Source: Acidilobaceae archaeon (lineage in GTDB: Archaea; Thermoproteota; Thermoprotei_A; Sulfolobales; Acidilobaceae). From it: a DNA stretch of 10,491 nt. Shown piece by piece: positions 7,015 through 10,491 of this stretch. The position numbers and the translations under genes are program-made. Position 1 is the first letter of the stretch. Each line of letters begins with the position of its first letter. Below the pieces are notes generated by a model that was given only the letters and a program-made list of their open reading frames with translations, was not told the DNA's origin and did not search any database. The stretch is from positions 1-10,491 of the forward strand of contig JALVJB010000121.1 of the NCBI GenBank assembly GCA_027034115.1, given 5' to 3'.

Positions 7015-7021
7015 AGAGGCG

Positions 7022-7438
7022 TTGGCCGACTTGAACGAGGAGCTAGGACTATACCTCGTCGTAGTATTCCTCGCGCTACTGGTAGGAGCAACGGTAACGC
7101 TTGCAGGCGGACCCCTGGGAGCTAGCGTGCTGGTCGATATCAGCATAATAGCGTACGCCCTCCTCGTAACCTCCAACATTACAGCGAGACACGCGGTTAT
7201 AGCACTAGCATTAGGCGCCCATATTGCAGCCCTCCTAAAATACTACTCTCACCCAATCGTCCTACCATTCGTAATAGTAGAGAGAGGCGCCCACGGATAC
7301 ACCCTGGACATAGACCTGGTCCAGGCAGTGATAGCCTACGAACTAGTCTTTGAACGCGACCAGCTGCGGAAACTCTTAAAAGGCCTAACTAGAGAATCCA
7401 ATGGCTCGCGGGGATCGGGCGAAGCCGCCGTAGTATAG
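7022..7438 (+). CDS. Small integral membrane protein of unknown function
   Basis: I do not recognise this 138-residue protein. It has a short acidic N-terminus (ADLNEELG), then three likely membrane helices at about 9-29, 33-51 and 55-74. A further hydrophobic stretch at 78-87 (PIVLPFVIVE) is followed by a soluble part at about 88-120 with HGYTLDIDLVQAVIAYELVF and a basic helix (ERDQLRKLLKG). The last 18 or so residues are Gly/Ser/Arg-rich and look unstructured. The TTG start is supported by the GGAGG seven bases upstream; the open frame extends further 5' but there lies antisense to valS and has no membrane character. The final four codons (AAVV) and the TAG stop are inside the tRNA-Glu gene. 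Neighbours give no functional clue. It is a real gene in my view because of hydrophobic patterning, ribosome site and a plausible promoter. Confidence 0.72.
   Translation: MADLNEELGLYLVVVFLALLVGATVTLAGGPLGASVLVDISIIAYALLVTSNITARHAVIALALGAHIAALLKYYSHPIVLPFVIVERGAHGYTLDIDLVQAVIAYELVFERDQLRKLLKGLTRESNGSRGSGEAAVV
7374..7382 (+). promoter_or_regulatory. Candidate tRNA-Glu promoter inside the upstream CDS
   Basis: TCTTAAAAG with a purine/A-rich GGAAAC just before it resembles a crenarchaeal BRE plus TATA box. A start about 26 bases downstream would fall near 7404, giving a tRNA leader of about 20 bases for RNase P removal. It encodes part of the KLLKG stretch of the membrane protein, so the sequence may be constrained by both roles. 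Confidence 0.4.
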
Positions 7439-7501
7439 CCCGGCCCAGTATGCGGGCCTCTCGAGCCCGTGACCCGGGTTCAAATCCCGGCGGCGGCACC
7501 A
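7424..7501 (+). tRNA. tRNA-Glu (anticodon CUC), intronless, CCA encoded
   Basis: The cloverleaf folds cleanly. The acceptor stem GCCGCCG (7424-7430) pairs with CGGCGGC (7491-7497), then discriminator A7498 and encoded CCA to 7501. U8-A9 precede the D arm, GTAT/GTAT closed by two G-U pairs, with an 11-base loop containing GG. The anticodon stem is CGGGC/GCCCG with loop CTCTCGA: U33, then CTC, read as Glu codon GAG. The variable loop is TGAC. The T arm is CCGGG-TTCAAAT-CCCGG. There is no intron or split at the usual position after base 37. Its 5' end overlaps the last 15 bases of the upstream CDS. Confidence 0.97.
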
Positions 7502-7514
7502 ACCGCGCGGGACC

Positions 7515-7540
7515 CTGGGAGCGGTTGAAACCGCTCCTAG
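7515..7540. other. Strong 11-bp hairpin between the tRNA-Glu and the DHH gene
   Basis: CTGGGAGCGGT (7515-7525) pairs with ACCGCTCCTAG (7530-7540) around a TGAA loop; all pairs are Watson-Crick except one G-U. It begins 14 bases after the tRNA CCA and lies 27 bases beyond the stop of the convergent DHH gene, so either transcript could carry it. A pyrimidine-rich stretch (CACCTCCTACTTCCT, 7545-7559) follows on the plus strand. A 3' end or processing structure, a bidirectional terminator aid, or a small RNA are all possible. Confidence 0.5.
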
Positions 7541-7566
7541 ACTACACCTCCTACTTCCTAGGGTGG

Positions 7567-8637
7567 TTATAGGATGTCCTTGGGGGGAGACCTTTTCCGG
7601 AACGCGTAGATTACAGCCTTACGGAGCTCCTCCTTTAGACGCCTAATGGTTATGTCGTCTGACAAGCGGGCGACCGCTATGTTCCTGTGCCCACCCTTAT
7701 CTATGACTACCCCCCGCTCGTAGAGGTAGTCCATGATTACCCTAGCCTCCCCATGGCCGGATCTTATTACCAGGAGTCTTGCTCCATCGCTCTTCTCTAC
7801 GACTACTGCTACCGGCATGTTGACTATCTTGTAGATCGCCGATGCTAGAGCTGAGGATCCCCTCTTCCTCCACTCGTCCCTAGCATCCACGAATTTAATG
7901 TAGCCTAGGTTCTCAGCGGACATTGCGAGTTTAACCGCGGCCTCTTTCAACTCTTTATCGGCCCTCTCTGAGACCTCGGCCCCGTACTCCAACAAGTTCC
8001 CCTTCTCGCCCAGCTTGGGGAGCTTTATCCCGGGTGATTCGAAGGGGAGCGGATTCCCTATCCACCTCACATACTTCTCCCATGCCTCCCTGTTCCTTGT
8101 CTGGTTCAGCATCTTAGATATTGACGCGGCCATTGTGACTATCTTGTCGTTGACAGAGTCCACGTACCTCCTACCGCCCTCGAGGACTGCGACGGCAGCC
8201 ACGAAGTCCTTCATCCTCTGGGTGAATCGGAGGCCCAGGCCTTCGAGGAACCTCTTAATGATGACTGCTGAGGATGACTTCCCTATTACTCCGAAGACAC
8301 CATATTTCTCCTCAAGCTCCGCCATTCTCTTCAGCGTAGACTCGTGGTGGTCGAAGTAGTATATCTTGGCCCCGCACTCTTTGAGCTTGGCAAGCGCCTC
8401 CTCCACCTCTACGGTGAGCGGTATGTCTATTATTACAACGTGCTCCCAACACTTACCACCAATGCTCTCCAGGATGCTCCTGGGCCCAGAGGGGACTAGG
8501 CATACCTTCTCTCTCGCTCCCTTAACGGGGAATACTCCCCTCTTCTCCTGGGCGTAGTATATTAGTGATGCTCCGACTACACCGTCAGCGTCCCAGTCGG
8601 CTATCACTGCCACCTTACACTCGTCGTCTATACTCAT
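7567..8637 (-). CDS. DHH/DHHA1 family phosphoesterase (RecJ/NrnA-like)
   Basis: DHH proteins are Mn2+-dependent phosphodiesterases, including RecJ single-strand nucleases, nano-RNases and cyclic dinucleotide hydrolases. The 356 residues carry motif I DWDADG (14-19), a second-motif aspartate D71 in the IIDIPL stretch, motif III D96-H97-H98 in FDHHES, and the C-terminal DHHA1 signature GGH at 315-317 followed by NIAVA. The metal ligands look intact, so an active enzyme is expected, unlike the inactive RecJ-like proteins bound to GINS in some Crenarchaea. The substrate cannot be told from sequence; DNA repair, RNA turnover and nucleotide hydrolysis are all open. The start is ATG at 8637 with GAGGG six bases upstream. 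The Lhr-like helicase gene ends 47 bases upstream on the same strand, so co-transcription is likely. It converges with tRNA-Glu. Confidence 0.9.
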   Translation of the reverse strand: MSIDDECKVAVIADWDADGVVGASLIYYAQEKRGVFPVKGAREKVCLVPSGPRSILESIGGKCWEHVVIIDIPLTVEVEEALAKLKECGAKIYYFDHHESTLKRMAELEEKYGVFGVIGKSSSAVIIKRFLEGLGLRFTQRMKDFVAAVAVLEGGRRYVDSVNDKIVTMAASISKMLNQTRNREAWEKYVRWIGNPLPFESPGIKLPKLGEKGNLLEYGAEVSERADKELKEAAVKLAMSAENLGYIKFVDARDEWRKRGSSALASAIYKIVNMPVAVVVEKSDGARLLVIRSGHGEARVIMDYLYERGVVIDKGGHRNIAVARLSDDITIRRLKEELRKAVIYAFRKRSPPKDIL

Positions 8638-8643
8638 TCTGCA

Positions 8644-8648
8644 CCCTC
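8644..8648 (-). promoter_or_regulatory. Shine-Dalgarno GAGGG for the DHH gene
   Basis: GAGGG lies six bases before the ATG at 8637 in the 47-base spacer after the helicase stop. A leadered, probably operon-internal start is implied. The same spacer has A/T-rich AATATAAC at about 8683-8676 that could be a separate promoter. Confidence 0.5.
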
Positions 8649-8684
8649 AGAGGTAAGACTGTTGAATATGAGGAGTTATATTGC

Positions 8685-10491
8685 TCAACGTTTTTTAGAA
8701 GCCCTCCTAACCGCCTTCCAGTACTGCCGGTTCGCCGCATACTCCTCCATAGCCTTGAGTAGGCCTTGATAAAAGCCGCGCTCCCCCTTACTTGTAAGCT
8801 CCGCTAGCAGCCTCTTAGCCCTCTGCGGGCCAACACCGTAGGTCATGAGCGATTCAACAACGTATCTAGCTAGGCCTTGGCTAGCATAGTTTAGGTAGAG
8901 GATAGCTCTCTCCTTGACTTCCTTGACCAGCTTCTTCTCTTCTCCCCTAAGCCTAGCGCCACTCCTATACTTTAGGTAAGCGTTGAGGAGCGACTCTCCA
9001 TACTCGGTTGCCGGGAGAGGGGCTAGGGCTAGCGACCCGCACTTGGGGCACCTAAACTTCTTCTCGATCTCCCTCGCCTTCATCCTCCAGTGGTGCCCGC
9101 AGGAGAGGCATAGCATTATCACCTCCCTCCGGCCTGTCGCCTTCTTCAATGATTCAACGATCTTATCCATAGCTATTTTTGTTATTTTAACGGCGATATC
9201 CCTCTTAATATAGGGGTTCTCCAAGACCTCCCTCGCCAGGGGTGTAGGCCCGCTAACACGAGCACTCCTCACTTCCCGGAGATCGTCTAGGTAATCATTT
9301 AACGCTTTAGCATCGAGCTTCTCGTGGAGCAACTCCCTTATCGTTTCAGCCTCGACAAGAGATCCCTGGAGGTTTTCCGCGAGCCTCCTAGCGAATTCCA
9401 GGGGAAGCCTCTTATCCGGCTCAATTAGCCCCATACGCTTAGCTACACGTATGAACCTAATGAGGTATGTTCTAGAACTCTTCACAGCGTCCTGTAGGAG
9501 GACTATCCTCTCCACACGATCTAGCCTCCTAGCTTCTTCAACAGCCTCCTGGACCAGCCCCGGCGGGACCCCCGTGGGGGCCCGGAACACTATGGCGTAT
9601 GGTATATAGTCGAACTCCACTCTGGTCCTCCTCTCCATGAGCCTTGACAGGAGTAGTGCGAGGGCGAGGTTGCCCTTGCTACCTAGGCAGGAGTAGAGGA
9701 TGCTTACACCTTGGATCTCCTCAACGAGAGCCGTCCTAGGCCCGATACTGCCCTCCCCTAAAACATTAATAGTATCCTTTATTATCTTATATAACCTCTC
9801 AGCCCATGCCCCCCCGATTTTACGATACTCCAGCGCCCTCCTACACTCCTCCCAGCTATACTGGCATAGGGAGAGGATAGCGCAGGCCTCTCTGGCGACC
9901 TTGTAGCTTACGGGGATAATCTCGCCTTCCCATGAGGGGACCAGGGCCTCCTCTGCCATTAGGGGCATCGCCTCAATGCGCCCCCTCTCATAGTCGACGC
10001 TTACAGCCTCCCATACCCTCCCGCCCAGGACGAAGCGTAGCTTGGAAGTCCCCGACTTTAGCATGCTTGACTCTACGAAGCGCTCGCTCACCTCACCTAT
10101 CCTGGAACCCGTGATCACGTCGTAGACGTGGAAGGAGGACTCGTCTGGTATCATTGATACCTTATAGAAGTAGGAGAATGTCCTCCTACCCAGCCTAACC
10201 CTTCTACTACCGGGATCCCACCTGACAACGCTCACCGAGTCCAGGTGGTTCAGAATAGACTCTATCTCCTCCATTGTAAGGCCGTTGAGGGACCCGCTCC
10301 TCCAGAATATGTCGGCTATCTCCTCCGGCGTGGACCCACGCTCCTCTACTACAATCCCTGCTACCTGGTGTGAGGCGACGTCGTAGGAGTTCTTGGGCAT
10401 GAACTGGTCCTCCAGGTGCCCCTTCTCGGACCTAACAGCGATTATCCCGGACTCGAGGAGTTCGAAGAGGTTGGAGCTAGTGACTATCACG
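8685..10491 (-). CDS. lhr: Lhr-like superfamily 2 helicase, C-terminal part; 5' end beyond the window
   Basis: Lhr-family helicases translocate on single-stranded nucleic acid and unwind duplexes or hybrids, with roles in DNA repair or RNA handling. The frame is open to the right edge, so 601 C-terminal residues are present and the RecA-like motor with motifs I to VI lies outside. The first residues (VIVTSSNLFELLESG) correspond to the sequence following motif VI. A winged helix follows at about 30-90 (SYDVASHQVAGIVVEE, then LTMEEIESILNHL). Next is the Lhr-specific beta domain at about 105-195, with FSYFYKVSMIPDE, RIGEVSERFV, RFVLGGRVWEAV and the VPSWEGEIIPVS segment. A long helical region carries a zinc-ribbon-like pair, C461-x2-C464 and C481-x2-C484. 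The end, with YGVGPQRAKRLL and an EEYAANRQYW stretch, fits archaeal Lhr proteins. The subgroup is uncertain. The DHH gene lies downstream. Confidence 0.9.
   Translation of the reverse strand, partial: VIVTSSNLFELLESGIIAVRSEKGHLEDQFMPKNSYDVASHQVAGIVVEERGSTPEEIADIFWRSGSLNGLTMEEIESILNHLDSVSVVRWDPGSRRVRLGRRTFSYFYKVSMIPDESSFHVYDVITGSRIGEVSERFVESSMLKSGTSKLRFVLGGRVWEAVSVDYERGRIEAMPLMAEEALVPSWEGEIIPVSYKVAREACAILSLCQYSWEECRRALEYRKIGGAWAERLYKIIKDTINVLGEGSIGPRTALVEEIQGVSILYSCLGSKGNLALALLLSRLMERRTRVEFDYIPYAIVFRAPTGVPPGLVQEAVEEARRLDRVERIVLLQDAVKSSRTYLIRFIRVAKRMGLIEPDKRLPLEFARRLAENLQGSLVEAETIRELLHEKLDAKALNDYLDDLREVRSARVSGPTPLAREVLENPYIKRDIAVKITKIAMDKIVESLKKATGRREVIMLCLSCGHHWRMKAREIEKKFRCPKCGSLALAPLPATEYGESLLNAYLKYRSGARLRGEEKKLVKEVKERAILYLNYASQGLARYVVESLMTYGVGPQRAKRLLAELTSKGERGFYQGLLKAMEEYAANRQYWKAVRRASKKR

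Noticed and set aside
6755..7021. N-terminal extension of the membrane protein by 89 codons
   Set aside because: This part is antisense to valS, rich in Ser/Pro/Arg, without membrane character, and lies upstream of the GGAGG-TTG start and the predicted promoter.
6915..7091. N-terminal extension of valS by 59 codons
   Set aside because: It would run across the divergent promoter and the start of the membrane protein gene, its sequence is arginine-rich with no family resemblance, and conserved ValRS sequence begins right after the TTG at 6914.
7424..7501. Possible integration of a mobile element at the tRNA-Glu gene
   Set aside because: tRNA genes are common integration sites, but there is no integrase, no repeated tRNA 3' end in the window, and core genes lie on both sides.
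7503..7510. CCGCGCGG palindrome just after the tRNA CCA
   Set aside because: Eight bases of alternating G/C in GC-rich DNA; no second copy or context suggests an attachment site or other function.
8258..8271. ATGATGA resembling box C of a C/D guide RNA
   Set aside because: It is inside the DHH coding sequence on the opposite strand, the next CTGA is only a few bases away, and no terminal box D follows at a suitable distance.
1..10491. Defence system, CRISPR array, insertion sequence or toxin-antitoxin pair
   Set aside because: I looked for direct repeats with regular spacing, transposase motifs and small paired genes and saw none; every sizeable frame is accounted for by a core gene or one small unknown membrane protein.

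Overview
The window looks like a compact, gene-dense stretch of a crenarchaeal chromosome, probably from a hyperthermophile. The evidence is: an archaeal Pelota, a stand-alone Lrp-type RAM domain, an archaeal/ER-type signal peptidase with a Ser-His pair, a topo III-like type IA topoisomerase, an Lhr-like helicase with a zinc-binding C-terminal region, frequent TTG/GTG starts, and an intronless tRNA-Glu with encoded CCA. Placement near the Desulfurococcales/Pyrodictiaceae is my inference from protein style, not from a search. There is no stretch over 300 bases without a gene, and I see no insertion sequence, CRISPR array, integrase, attachment site or origin.

Layout. On the plus strand, 2-916 is the C-terminal part of a type IA DNA topoisomerase that enters from the left edge. 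Its 3' end overlaps by 24 bases a convergent minus-strand signal peptidase I gene (893-1366). A 42-base divergent gap then leads into a plus-strand pair: a B3/B4 tRNA-binding-domain protein (1409-2113) and an inositol monophosphatase-family enzyme (2135-2968). A 113-base spacer with a hairpin, a short palindrome and a TATA-like element precedes a 78-residue RAM-domain protein (3082-3318). That gene overlaps by 18 bases the 3' end of minus-strand pelota (3301-4392). Upstream of pelota on the same strand lies valS (4464-6914). A shared A/T-rich promoter patch separates valS from a divergent small membrane protein of unknown function (7022-7438), whose last codons lie inside a plus-strand tRNA-Glu(CUC) gene (7424-7501). 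A strong 11-bp hairpin (7515-7540) fills the convergent gap before a minus-strand DHH/DHHA1 phosphoesterase (7567-8637). The C-terminal two thirds or so of an Lhr-like helicase (8685 to the right edge, minus strand) lies upstream of it in the same orientation.

Functionally this is core information processing: DNA topology and repair (topoisomerase, Lhr, DHH), translation (ValRS, tRNA-Glu, B3/B4 protein) and ribosome rescue (Pelota), plus protein export (signal peptidase) and inositol or sugar phosphate metabolism. I did not find a convincing undescribed multi-gene system. The points most worth a second look are the CDS/tRNA overlap, the hairpin after the tRNA, the unknown membrane protein, and the Lhr-DHH pairing.
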